64,000 nt of DNA from assembly GCA_037893225.1 (NCBI GenBank), contig JAZGUH010000273.1:62001-126000 (forward strand), in the 5' to 3' direction. The notes under the pieces are model-generated. The model was not told where the DNA came from. It searched no databases and saw only the letters and a program-made list of their open reading frames with translations. The translations under genes and the position numbers were made by a program. Positions 22,139 through 33,147 of the stretch are shown here, one piece after another; positions within the stretch are counted from its first letter, which is position 1; each line of letters begins with the position of its first letter. The stretch comes from Hippasteria phrygiana. Lineage: Eukaryota; Echinodermata; Asteroidea; Valvatida; Goniasteridae.

Positions 22139-22474
22139 AATGATTTGGATAGAATATCGTCTGTTTGGAATTGCCATCGCATACGACGCACAAAGAATCA
22201 GAATGTTCCCAATGGAAGACCCGTTGTTCTCTTCTCCATGCCAGAAGTGTTTGGCCGACGTGACTGCTTGAAGCCAGTTGATCAGGAACATATCGAGGCC
22301 TGTCGCACCGAGTGTACCTTTCGGGATGGCCTTCCGTGTGAGGAGGAATTATTTGAACTCTTCATTATTTACATGACTGAGCATTCTTGTACCCCTTCTA
22401 GCGATGCAGAGGAGGCATTGCAGCTTTACCACACGCTGCGTGTCATGATTCGTGACGATCTGGAGCAACTATAG
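22139..22474 (+). CDS. Integrase-core protein, last exon
   Basis: A 3' splice site CATTTTGCAG precedes AATGATTTGG, and the phase (0) matches the donor at 20685. The exon encodes 111 residues and a TAG stop. It starts NDLDRISSVWNCHRIR and includes GRPVVLFSMPEVFG and a Cys-containing acidic C-terminus. These are the usual C-terminal blocks of this integrase-like family, so the exon assignment is strong. The full product would be about 379 residues if the frameshift at 20355 is an error. Confidence 0.8.
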   Translation, partial: NDLDRISSVWNCHRIRRTKNQNVPNGRPVVLFSMPEVFGRRDCLKPVDQEHIEACRTECTFRDGLPCEEELFELFIIYMTEHSCTPSSDAEEALQLYHTLRVMIRDDLEQL

Positions 22475-22540
22475 CTCTTGCAGTTTGAGTTAATGTTGCT
22501 TAGAAATATTGACACTTGATGGTCTTGATGCTCAAGAAAT

Positions 22541-23411
22541 TATTAAATTAGAGCAGAGATTTTCTCTTTTTCCCTTTCCCTACGTAATGTATGAAGCACT
22601 GCATGCTCAGTGCTTTCCGAGAACCTGTGTGAACAAATTCACAGGCTTACTCGGGCGGCACGACTTCCTGCTTTTATTTGTGCAGACGTCTTAACCACTC
22701 GATTGATCCCGGAAAGCTCGGTGGTCGAGTGGTAGACGTCTGCACTATGAGAAGGAAGCCGTGGGTTCAAGTCCCACCCGAGTAAGCCTGTGAATATTTT
22801 TATATACAGGCTCTCGGAAAGTGTTGAGCATACAGTGCTTCATACATTACGTCGGGAAAGGACAAAAGAGAATATAGCTGTTCTAATTTAATTAACATCA
22901 TCCCCGACGCAAATTCCATCTTCTTACTCAATAATTCATAATTGTTCAGATGAATGTATGAAGCCAATGCCAATATATATCGCCTATTAAAACACTCTTT
23001 CAAGCAGAAAAGTAGTGTTTTGAGTTGTGAATTTTCTAATGGAATAGGATAAAATGGAATAGGACAAAAGAAAATGTAATTAATATTCAAGTGAGGTGGT
23101 ACTAAACAAATAGAAACAAAGTTGAACTTTTAACGTTCTTGATAACGTTTAGCAGATCTTGCGAGGACCGGTTAGTTTAAAAAGTATTGTTCTGTATCTG
23201 TTACTTATGCTGAAAATATGCTTTGGTTCTTTGAGTAAATTTTTATGCTACCGAACAATCTGCGTACATGTACAGTTGGTAACTCGCTATACAAGAAAAC
23301 TTCTGTCAAGTCACACTAAACATCTGATATGTACATCTGAACATCTGGATATGCAAACTCTGCACGTTACCAAAGTATGACATTCAACTTATACAAATGA
23401 ACTCGTCTCTT
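22541..23411. mobile_element. tRNA-like fold-back element, copy 2 (fuller)
   Basis: The left arm 22,541-22,712 is the inverse of the right arm 22,713-22,893. Both arms run from a TTAAATTAGA-type outer edge through GTATGAAGCACTG to the tRNA-like sequence at the centre. A 518-bp tail follows, shared with copy 1 up to CTCGTCTCTT. It begins 67 bp downstream of the integrase-gene stop, so it may lie in that gene's 3' UTR. Confidence 0.8.
22715..22784 (+). tRNA. tRNA-like sequence (pseudo-tRNA) in fold-back copy 2
   Basis: It is identical in sequence to the 15,862-15,931 tRNA-like region. It has the same T arm GTGGG-TTCAAGT-CCCAC, the same A and B boxes and the same C at position 33. Conservation between copies whose flanks differ shows the tRNA-like head is part of the element. 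No run of four T lies within 15 nt here (GTGAATATTTTTATA has a TTTTT at about 12 nt). Confidence 0.6.
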
Positions 23412-24135
23412 TTGGCATAAAACAATGTACATAGGCGAGACTGAACTACAAAGAAATAATGTTAAAGATGTACTATCTGTGCGCTTTAATAAACTCTGTT
23501 TTTCTGCTAATTCATTTAAATAAATAAACAAAATGTGTGTTTCTGGGCGTCTGCAACCCTCAGTTGACAAAAGAGTTTTAGAGTTGCATTTGTGCGATTT
23601 TAAATGGAAGGTGGGAACAAGCCTACATTGTGATAACTATACTGTATGACGCATATAATTATTCCATAATTAAATCTGGAACGATTGTTTGATCGAAGTT
23701 TCATTGAAGAGTAAATAACTGTTGTATTGCTATAAACGCAACAATAACAAAAACACAATGTACTTCCTTGGCGGGTTGGGTGAAATTCAAATCTTTGACA
23801 GTAAATCTTCAGAAAAAAACATATGTTATAAACTTATGCAACAAAATAATAATAATAATAGCAACAACATACTAAAAGTAGTTTTTCAAAGATCGTTTAA
23901 ACTTGAAACTATAGTAATTTTGAAAGATGGTACAGCAAGAAAATACTGTACAGTTATTGTTATCCCATGATCAAAAACGTTAGATCAGCTGTAATGTATG
24001 TTTTTTTACCTGAACATGTTATACAAAGAAACGCGTCAACGAACTTGATAAAACTATTAGAAACAAGTATATGTTTCTACATGTATTTAAGAAACAACGG
24101 TTGTTTTAGGCAATGTCATAAATAACTGCACGATA
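23412..24135. other. Spacer, no gene seen
   Basis: AT-rich sequence containing a short AATAATAATAATAGC microsatellite near 23,848. Open frames are under 85 codons without recognisable motifs. Confidence 0.5.
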
Positions 24136-24401
24136 TGTGACCGGCTCTGGCAAAACCAGACGCTTCTCGGCATTTCCCATTACGCGGTATAATTATGTGT
24201 CCGCAATCTTTAAAAAATTGCACCAGGGACCAAATTGTAAATTTAGCAGAATTGAACTTGGGATATATTATATATATTCTATCCAAAGTTCAATTCTGCT
24301 AAATTTACAATTTGGTCCCTGATGCCATTGTTTAACATTGCGGGCCCATACGGCGTAATGGGAAATGCGAGAAGGGTCTGTTTCTGCCACAGCCGGTCAC
24401 A
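24136..24401. mobile_element. Nested palindromic MITE, 266 bp
   Basis: The outer arms start TGTGACCGGCTCTGGCAAAA and end in the inverse TTTCTGCCACAGCCGGTCACA. An inner pair of arms at about 24,226-24,262 and 24,283-24,319 (GGGACCAAATTGTAAATTTA and onward) is perfectly inverse over at least 33 bp. The centre is TATATTATATATA. The whole single strand could fold on itself. Confidence 0.8.
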
Positions 24402-24589
24402 TGCCTATTTTCAGTCACTTTAACATGGTACAATGCCTTTAACAAACTTGATAATACAAACGAAACTGCATGAGAAACAAGTCAAATTATATATATTTAA
24501 GAAACCACAACTGTTTAGATGCGCAATGTTATCAATAATTGTGCTGTAGGGGCCTATGCATATTTTCAGTCATTTAAACATGCACTGAA

Positions 24590-24748
24590 AAATCATGGGG
24601 GTTAAATTGACCAAATTGTTGATGAAAACTGCAACTACCCAAAATTTGGGTAAATCTATTTGAACAAAATCGGATGAGAGTTTGTTTACCAACATTTTGG
24701 GTAGTTGCAGTTTTCACCAACAATTGGGTACATTTAACCCCCATGATT
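24590..24748. mobile_element. Fold-back MITE, 159 bp
   Basis: The arms read AAATCATGGGGGTTAAATTG and the inverse, continuing through GTTGATGAAAACTGCAACTA to ACCCAAAAT, about 57 bp per arm with few mismatches and a ~45-bp centre. No coding capacity. Confidence 0.75.
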
Positions 24749-25629
24749 TGTCAATGTGTTACAACCCTTTTAACAAACTTGAAGATACAGCCAAGGAAGA
24801 AAACTATTAGAGAAACAACTTGAAAATCAAGTACATACATGTACATAAGAAATAACGATTAAGGTATTGTCATCGAAAAGTAATGATATATATCCACACA
24901 GTATACATATATATTTCGAAAATGTAGGTCCTTCAAGAAAGTTGGAACTTGCAAGACTGAGACAAAGCTAGGCAATATTGCAAAGGTACCCGGTACTTAT
25001 CCCGCGGGGAAAATACATGCACATTTCCAAAGTCACCTGAACATGTTACAAAAGGAGTGACCTCAAAAAACTTAGCAATATAACAATAACTAAGAAAAGT
25101 ATAAATATTTAAGAAAGAACGCATGTTTAGGTAAAGCCATCAATAACTATACTTCAGAAATTCTCCGAAGTTTAATACAGACAGGACAACATTTGTTTTT
25201 CTGGCCCATTATTTCACATGGGCAGATAACTATTCCGCCCAGGCAGAATGATAATCCACCCGGGCGAAGTAGTAATCTACCGGGCGAAATAATAATTCGC
25301 CTGGGCGAAATGGGGGACTGGGATTTGTTTGTTTGTTTGTTGTGGCCTAAATACGCTTCAGTAAAAATATCAACCATGTATGCATATTACAGAAAGTAGT
25401 TCCTCACAAAAAAGTCCCGAATATGCACTGTCCTTGCATGATAAAGTACAGCTACACAATGTTAAAAAGATACACATCCAATTAATAAAATAACTAAAAA
25501 GTACGTGGCCTATTTGCAAAGTCGCTTTAACATGTTACACAATAAATTAAGTTAACAAACTTGATAATGCAATTGAAAAATGTAACTATGTAATACTGAA
25601 AAGCAAGAACGTGTCTTATGAAAGATTGA
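24749..25629. other. Spacer with short GGGCGAAAT-type tandem repeat
   Basis: Mostly AT-rich. At 25,225-25,312 units like CGGGCGAAATAATAATTCG recur about four times with variations. Its products would be downstream (3') of the minus-strand HECT-like gene. No gene recognised. Confidence 0.5.
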
Positions 25630-25682
25630 CTATTCAAGGAAAGGCAAGACGGAAGACACAGCTTTTAGATGATGTCCATTTG

Positions 25683-27304
25683 CTAGTATCTGTTGTTGAG
25701 GAGAGTGGTGAATTCTGACTTGAATGTTATGTACAGTTTTGCTGCATAGGAGCGCGGAACTTCCAGAACCCACCCGCATGTGTGTGCTGTGGGGCAGCAA
25801 ACCTCTGATTCGTTGAACGTGGTGGTGATCTTCTCTCTGACCATGATGTTGGACCCTGTACAAAATCGGAGGAACTGGCCCAGAAGATACTGATTCATCT
25901 CCCTCACGATTCTCTTAAGTGACGAACTCAAGGCGCGTTTTTCTGTGCTGATTGATTCTGGAAATGCCAACATCTTCAACACATTTTTGGTGTCTGGCTT
26001 CAGATCGGCATAGATCCCACGCAGCTGGAGTCGCGACAGATCCAGGTTTTTTCCGCTTAGGTCTCCAACACAGCGCCGCAAAGAGTGGCGCCTGGATCAT
26101 CTCCTTGTGTGCTATTTCTGTGAGCAATTTATTGATGTTCTCATCCGTCACTTGTCGTCTAGCGTCGTGTCGTTCCATGAAGTCAAGCAGCTCATCTTCA
26201 TCAACCGATGAAACACTCTTCATTGCGTCTTCAATAAGCAATCGGTCGACATCTGGGATCATCTCCAAAAATGAATCAAGTGGGTCAATGGGAAAGCCAA
26301 AAAATGCCTGCTGCATGAAAGGCAGAACAAGTCTGACTGGAAAAAATTCCTTCCTGTTTGAATGCCAAGCAAATTACTTCTGCCACTGCCGACCAATGAA
26401 TCTTGGTTATCAAACTCAACAGGGATGGTGACTTCTGCAGCTATGGACAGCAATGGGTCTGTTGAGGCCAGGTCATCAGCGCTCTGCATGATAGCATCAC
26501 TGTCAAGATTCAAGATGCCTTTGTTCCATCTCTCACGTCTATTAGCAAGCATGTCAGGTAGGTCTTCCAGGCTGCCGCTTCCTGAACTGTTATCATCTAG
26601 ATCTACTGATTTGGCCAGAAGATAGCATCTTAGATGTTTGAGTCCAAGTCTTTCAATCAGGTCCTCCACTGACTCGTTTTCGTGAACGAGCTGGCTTCCG
26701 CGTACATCTGTTGATACATCTAGGTGGAAGTCTTCAACGGGGCCATGACAATTGTTTCCATCGGGAAAAAATAGGGGACAAATTGCATTCAGCAATTCTC
26801 TCTTGGTCGTATTTTTGTCCACGCTGATGTGTCGTATGCCCCCACCCATAGGAGCGCGAACCTGCTTATACCTGGACTCGGATGCGGTGGTCTCGTAAAT
26901 GGAAAATCCCACAAGTATGGAGCGATCAGTTTTGGTAGCGATTTTTGCTTGCTTGCTTTTATTGGTAATCTCGAAGCCTCCCATCTGACTGGTGGAAGGA
27001 ATCCTCCTTTTCCCTTTTGGTTTTGGAATACTAGTTGTCGGATCGCTTGGACTCACTACTTGACCTCGGGGAGCTGTTAGATTCCTCGTCTTCGCTGTCA
27101 CTTGGGAATTTCGATTTCTTCTTTGTTGACCTTGTTGTCATCTTGGCCTTGAGGGTCTCGAGCAGTGACAACTTTCTCTTCTCACTCTGCGATTCATTTT
27201 TCTCTTTTTGGGCGAAAGCCTTGATGACAACTCGGTCGCCTTGTCGTGGAATATATTCCTTTAGTTCATCATCTGTCATTTCCACAATGACATCCTCGTC
27301 GATC
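25683..27304 (-). CDS. HECT-like (G2E3-type) E3 ligase-related protein; three frameshifts, 5' exon(s) missing
   Basis: Minus strand, with a 3' splice site (GGTTCTGTTTGCAG|ATCGAC) at 27304 instead of a start codon, so earlier exons lie at higher coordinates. In order: a low-complexity Ser/Lys/Glu region; a module with RYKQVRAPMGGGIRHISVD, then LLNAICPLFFPDGNN; a linker; and a C-terminal HECT-like part with LRGIYADLKPDTK, LGQFLRFCTGS and CCPTAHTCGWVLEVPRSY. That Cys-bearing AHTCG block corresponds to the ubiquitin-accepting region. Similar proteins are annotated as G2E3-like in fish and invertebrates. Frame changes lie near 27,070, 26,310 and 26,065, with good family pattern on each side. Pseudogene or indel errors are both possible. 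Confidence 0.75.
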
Positions 27305-30131
27305 TGCAAACAGAACCAACAACTATTAAAAACATGGAATTATTTCAAGGCACTGATAGGCCTGCACTCGTGCTCTGAATGTAATAGAGTGAAAATGGTT
27401 GTCCGGCCTTGTGGCTCTTTAGGTACGTTGTGCACAAAAAGCATGGCATAAATATTTCTGTTCGTGCCGCTGATGTACCGGTACGTAATATTGCACAAGC
27501 ACATTATTTTCAGCATTTTCCTTTCTCGAAATTGGAAACATTATTCTTTCTTCTTAATTTGTTTTCTTGGTAAGAAATTCCAGACAGGCTCGGCAGCATA
27601 AATAAAGTTTTTTCTTCGATCGGTCGGGATCCAAAAATAGGGTCGGTCGGAAATGAGAACCAAAGACATAAAAATGAACGCCCTCATATCCTCCCCTACA
27701 TAACTTGAAAAATATTTCAACAGCAAAATAAACTGGTTCAATTTTGTGGAAATAGCCGTTACAATATTCAGGATAACCTTTTAATATAAATGTAGGCTAA
27801 AGTAACATAAACCCTTCCCTAAAATCAGATATCTCAGGGAGCTTTTGTCTGCAAATACTTTATCGGGCTCGAAAATAATATAAATTCGAATCAAATAATA
27901 CTATTTCAGTCAAAACATGGCAATATGTTTTGTTTCATATTAATGAAGCTGCAATGCTGTGCTGCCCATACTGGAATCTGATCAACTTGTGATGAGCCTG
28001 TATTGGCTAAGCATTGTTCCTACTTGAGCATCAGTAATCGGGTCAAGGGCATTTCGAGAGCATTTTCAAGGCCTAAAAATCTTATTTCATAAAGGAAAAA
28101 AGTTTTTCTTTGTGTACATCGAACCGTATATTTTCAGTTAAAATATTAAACCAAAATGTCAGGGTTTTGTTATTTTTCATGTCAATTATAATACCACAAC
28201 CAAATAATCAGTCCAGTGGCTTGTGAGCGAGATCTTGACATGTACGCCGGATGGAAGCAGCAAATTTTGTACACTCCAACCACTGAATAAATACAAAATT
28301 GTCCCTTGAATACATTCTTTCCACTCCACTAAATACGGCGATACAAAATCAGAGAAAAAAAGCGCCGCCTGGTGACGCTCAGGAGTTAGGTGGCAATGTG
28401 TTTTTCATTGGAAATTCAAGATTAAGACCCTAAGGATAATTTTCTTTCCAATTTTACTCTAGAGTTGACCGAACGATTTGTTTATACTCCCCTCCCCAAA
28501 CCACCCCTAAATTGGTGGCCGATCTACTGGTCCAGGTCTAAATGTAGCCCCTCGCCTCTATGCCAAATCATGGAGGAATACGAACACAAATAGACCCCGC
28601 ATAAGTTCAGCGGCGGCGATTTCTCATCAAGGTTAGAGGGGGGTGGGACCCATATAATGTGTATGACAAGGGGAAATTATTGGTGGGGACACTGCAATAG
28701 CCGTCCCATCCACCCAAAATATTGGGCCCCCGTCCCCTTCCCCGGGATCGCCGCCCATCCACACATTGGTCTTTTTTTAAACGGAATCACGAGTCACATA
28801 TGCTTGATCTCCACAAATATTTCTACAATCAGTCCCCGCATTATAGGCCAAGGACCTCTTATTCATAATTACCTGAGGGAATTTCCAGAATAATGGTGCC
28901 CCATGCAACCAGGAGGGGTGCACCACACTAAATATCCCAAAATGGCTGCGCCAAACTGATTAGCATAAAGTACAACTTTTTTGAATAATACATTTTGGGG
29001 GGTCATGCAATTGATCGTTTGTGTAATTATGATCAGCTATCATAACTGGGGGTTCTGTGCTTCCACTTTTGTGAAGACTTGATGAATTTTGGCTTTAAAA
29101 TTGGTCCTTTTTGGCTTGGCAAGTGGAGGGATGCTGTATGAAAAATGGCAGCAAGCCGGTTTGGGAACAAAACACATTTTCGGGTTTGGTACTCTCTGGG
29201 GACAATTAGCAAACATTTTCATCGGCTGACCTGCCAAAAATTGAAAAGAATTTGACAATTAAGATTTAAAGTATAATATTTAGTCACAAAAACTGAGAGA
29301 CTCCTGGATAATGAGTTTCTTTTACTGTGCAATGGATTGTTCACTATTTAAAAAGGTCAATGGGAGTTTATTTAGTGTGCTGCACCCAAAGGGGTGCCCG
29401 GTTTTGGTGGACAAGGTCAAGGTCAGGCCAAGGTCAAAGTTCAAATTGTGCAATGCATGCACTGTATTGGGCGTATATTTACATAAAAGTCTAAACTTTT
29501 CAGTTCTAAATAGCGGCCTACTAAGGGAGGTTCTGTGCCAATAAATAAGACCTACGATATTGGGAATAAAAAGTTCCGCCCAAAAACTTTCACAAACGAA
29601 ATTATGTTGAAACTATTCGAAAAAATGTTGAGTCATGCTGATTGGCGCTTTTAATAAAATATGGTTGCTGTTTTACTGATATTTTTATGTTATAAAAACA
29701 CATATTTGTTTTGTTACATTATTACTTTAAGGTATATGGATAATAGAACCATGAGTAATGATGTTCCTTTGATTTAATTATAGTCTATAAAGTTTATTAA
29801 TTATCTTAATTAATCCGAAGTAGGTAAAACCCGGATCCCCCGGACCTAGTCGGACCTTCCCGGATCCTCCATAAAAAACGTTATTCCTTCAATTAAAAAG
29901 ATTAAATTGCATTCCAATGTAAAGGAAATCGCGAAATAACCAATCAACACTTACACTAAAAGAGCTGCCGAGTGTAGAATTAAATAAGACCGCCACAGCC
30001 AGTACGAACGTACGTACGGACCACTGATGCGTACCCGCACTCGTGCAGTATGCCCACATGGCGGTCAAAATAAAAAATAAACTTGTTTCTCCGTAAAATT
30101 TCGAGGGCACGGCGACTTGTGCGAGTACTTA
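27305..30131. other. Intergenic or intron sequence upstream of the HECT-like gene
   Basis: No supportable exon was seen. It includes a GGTCGGTCGG pair near 27,620-27,650, a stretch with GGATCCCCCGGACC-type words near 29,833, and short unrelated ORFs below 80 codons. The 5' exons of the HECT-like gene could lie here but could not be recognised. Confidence 0.45.
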
Positions 30132-30545
30132 TTTATTTAGAAAGATTTTACTTTAATACCCCACCAAAATCGGTTAGAAACAGCAAATCTTGGAAAATAA
30201 CCATCCATTTGTGTTCATAATTCTATAAACACTTGGCACAACCTTTAATTTTGAGAATTTTGTTGGGACATTTTAGTGCAATATAGGGGAAGAAAGTTTG
30301 TTTTTTCTGTGTTAGAAGTTCTTGGCAGTTGGCACCATGTATATAGTCACTCCAAAGTGTGAACATACATGTTAATTTCTTACTCATTTTTTTTTACAGA
30401 TTTTGCTGAAATAAATCTTGAAATAACAGGTTGTGCTACATGTTTAGACAGTTGTTATCAAGGAGGGTTGGTTATTTTCCAAGATTTTGCTGTTCTTGAC
30501 CGATTTTGGTGGGGGGTATAATTAAAGTAAAATCTTTCCATTTAT
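30132..30545. mobile_element. Fold-back element, about 410 bp
   Basis: The left arm (about 30,135-30,208) contains AAAGATTTTACTTTAATACC and CACCAAAATCGG. The right arm (about 30,468-30,540) is its inverse with a few changes, through GGTTATTTTCCAAGATTTTG. The loop is about 260 bp. No coding capacity. Confidence 0.7.
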
Positions 30546-30799
30546 TTCTATTATATCCTCGGTCAAGGCGGTTATTGGATCCTAGATTGAAAATGTGTTT
30601 TTCTACATGTAGAATAAGTACAGGGACAACGGGGAAAACAATGCCATGTCTCCACAGGGATGTAAAAATGAGATTGTGTGAATGGAATAATCAATCAGAG
30701 GTTGTTTTCTGATTGACTGAACAATGACAGACCCCTACTTTTATTTCCCGCCGTTGAATACACTTGCTTTGTCGGAACAGTTATGCAACAGATAGCGTG

Positions 30800-33003
30800 G
30801 TAAATTATAAAAGCGGGTGCTGGATCCTCTGTTTAAAATTGAAATCTTTAGGCTATAGAAAAAACTGTGGAGGATTTTATATATATCAGTTCCTCTATTC
30901 CAACTGTTTAATGGTGACAACGATCTTTGTTTGTAATTGTTGATGTTACAGTCACTGCCGGTATGCCCGGAGCTAGCTGTGCGGCAGTGGTGTAGGCCTA
31001 ATATATACCCATGATGAAGGCGGTGCCGGATCTTATGTTGAAAATTTAAATCTGTCAACTAAAAACCAAGAAAAAACTGTGGGAGGTGTTCAATATATCA
31101 GTTCTTATTTTCCAATTGTTGAAATAGTCTCAACTATCTGTGTTTGTTATTTTTTGCCTGAGTTTTGAAAGCACGCGATCGTTAGTAACTGCCCGGAGCT
31201 GTGCGGCAGTGTATATATAATAGGCATGATGAAGACGGTGCCGGATCCTATGTTTAAAATTTCAATCTGTCAACTAAAAACCAAGAAAAAACTGTGGAAG
31301 GTGTTCAATATATCAGTTCTTATTTTCCAATTGTTTAAATAGTCTCAACTATCTGTGTTTGTTATTTTTTGCCTGAGTTTTGAAAGCACGCGATCGTTAA
31401 TCACTGCCCGGAGCTGTGCGGCAGTGTATAGGCATGATGAAGACGGTGCCGGATCCTATGTTTAAAATTCAATCTGTCAACTACAAACCAAGAAAAACTG
31501 TTGAAGGTGTTCAACATATCAGTTCGTATTTTCCAATTGTTTAAATAGTCTCAACTATCTGTGTTTGTTATTTTGTGCCTGAGTTTTGAAAGCACGCGAT
31601 CGGTAATCACTGCCCGGAGCTGTGCGGCAGTGTAATAGGCATGATGAAGACGGTGCCGGATCCTATGTTTAAAATTCAATCTGTCAACTACAAACCAAGA
31701 AAAAACTGTTGGAGTTGTTCAACATATCAGTTCTTATTTTCCAATTGTTGAAATAGTCTCAACTATCTGTGTTTGTTATCTTTTTCGGCCTGAGTTTTGA
31801 AAGCACGCGATCGTTAGTCACTGCCAGGAGCTGTGCGGCAGTGTAGGCATGATGAAGACGGTGCCGGATCGTATGTTTAAAATTCAATCTGTCAACTACA
31901 AACCAAGAAAAAACTGTGGAAGGTGTTCAACATATCAGTTCTTATTTTCCACTTGTTTAAATAGTCTCCGCTATCTGTGTTTGTTATTTGTTTGCCTGAG
32001 TGTTGAAAGCACGCGATCGTCAATCACTGCCCGGAGCTGTGCGGCAGTGTATAGGCATGATGAAGACGGTGCCGGATCCTATGTTTAAAATTTCAATCTG
32101 TCAACTAAAAACCAAGAAAAAACTGTGGGTGGTGTTCAATATATCAGTTCTTATTTTCCAATTGTTGAAATAGTCTCAACTATCTGTGTTTGTTATTTTT
32201 GGCCTGAGTTTTAAAACCACGCGATCGTTAATCACTGCCGGGAGCTAGCTGTGGGGCAGTGTATGTATGTGTGATGAAGACGGTGCCGATCCTATGTTTA
32301 AAATTTCAATCCGTCAACTAAAAACCAAGATAATATTGTGGGAGGTGTTCAATATATCAGTTCTTATTTTCCAATTGTTGAAATAGTCTCAACTATCTGT
32401 GCTTGTTATTTTTTGCCTTAGTTTTGAAAGCACGCGATCGTTAGTCAATGCCTGGAGCTGTGCGGCAGTGTATTTTTTTTTATATAATAGACATGATAAA
32501 GACGGTGCCGGATCCTATGTTTAAAATTTCAATCTGTCAATTAAAAACCAAGAAAAAACTGTGGAAGGTGTTCAATATATCAGTTCTTATTTTCGAATTG
32601 TTTAAATAGTCTGAACGATCTTTGTTTGTTATCTTTGTTGACCTGAGTTTTGAAAGCACGCGATCGTTAGTAACTACTCGGAGCTAGCTGTGCTGCAGTG
32701 TATATACGCATGATGAAGGCGGTGCCGGATCCTTTGTTTAAAATTTCAATCTGTCAACTATAACTAAGAACAAACTGTGGGAAGTGTTCAATATATCAGT
32801 TCCTATTTTCCAATTGTTTAAATAGTCTGAACGATCTTTGTTTGTATAATTGTTTTGACCTCATTTTTGAAAGCACGAGAACGTTAGTCACTACCTGGAG
32901 CTAGCTGTGCGGCAGTGTATACGCATGATGAAGACGGTGCCGGATCCCGAGTTTAAAATTTAAATCTGCCAACTACAAACCAAGAAAAAACGGTGGAAGG
33001 TGT
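30800..33003. repeat. Tandem array, about 11 units of 206-222 bp
   Basis: The marker GGTGCCGGATC (or a near variant) recurs near 30,817, 31,023, 31,237, 31,445, 31,652, 31,860, 32,069, 32,283, 32,502, 32,724 and 32,938. Each unit also holds CAATCTGTCAACTA, CCAATTGTT, GAAAGCACGCGATCG and CACTGCC-n11-GGCAGTG. Outer units are more diverged than central ones, as expected for unequal exchange. No frame stays open through the array. Confidence 0.92.
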
Positions 33004-33007
33004 CTAG

Positions 33008-33147
33008 ACTGGTACCACTCCGAGTGTGTTTCCCATGGTGCTTCACGTGTACAATCTGAAAAGGAAACCCACTGGATGTGTGAATCCTGCCAGAAATTGT
33101 TGCACAGAGACACAGATGGAAAAACCCAAACTACAAGCAAGTGTTAA
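33008..33147 (+). pseudogene. PHD-finger-like terminal exon fragment
   Basis: After a possible 3' splice site (GTGTCTAG) the frame reads DWYHSECVSHGASR and later THWMCESCQKLL, ending at a TAA. W-Y-H-x-x-C followed by W-x-C-x-x-C is the second half of a PHD finger, a zinc-binding reader of histone tails. The first half (C4 part) is absent, and the preceding sequence is the last partial unit of the tandem array. It could be a last exon of a host gene or a piece of a PHD-bearing transposon. Confidence 0.45.

Noticed and set aside
31849..32088. 79-residue ORF in the 210-bp array
   Set aside because: Open in one unit boundary only; other units have stops or frame changes at the same place.
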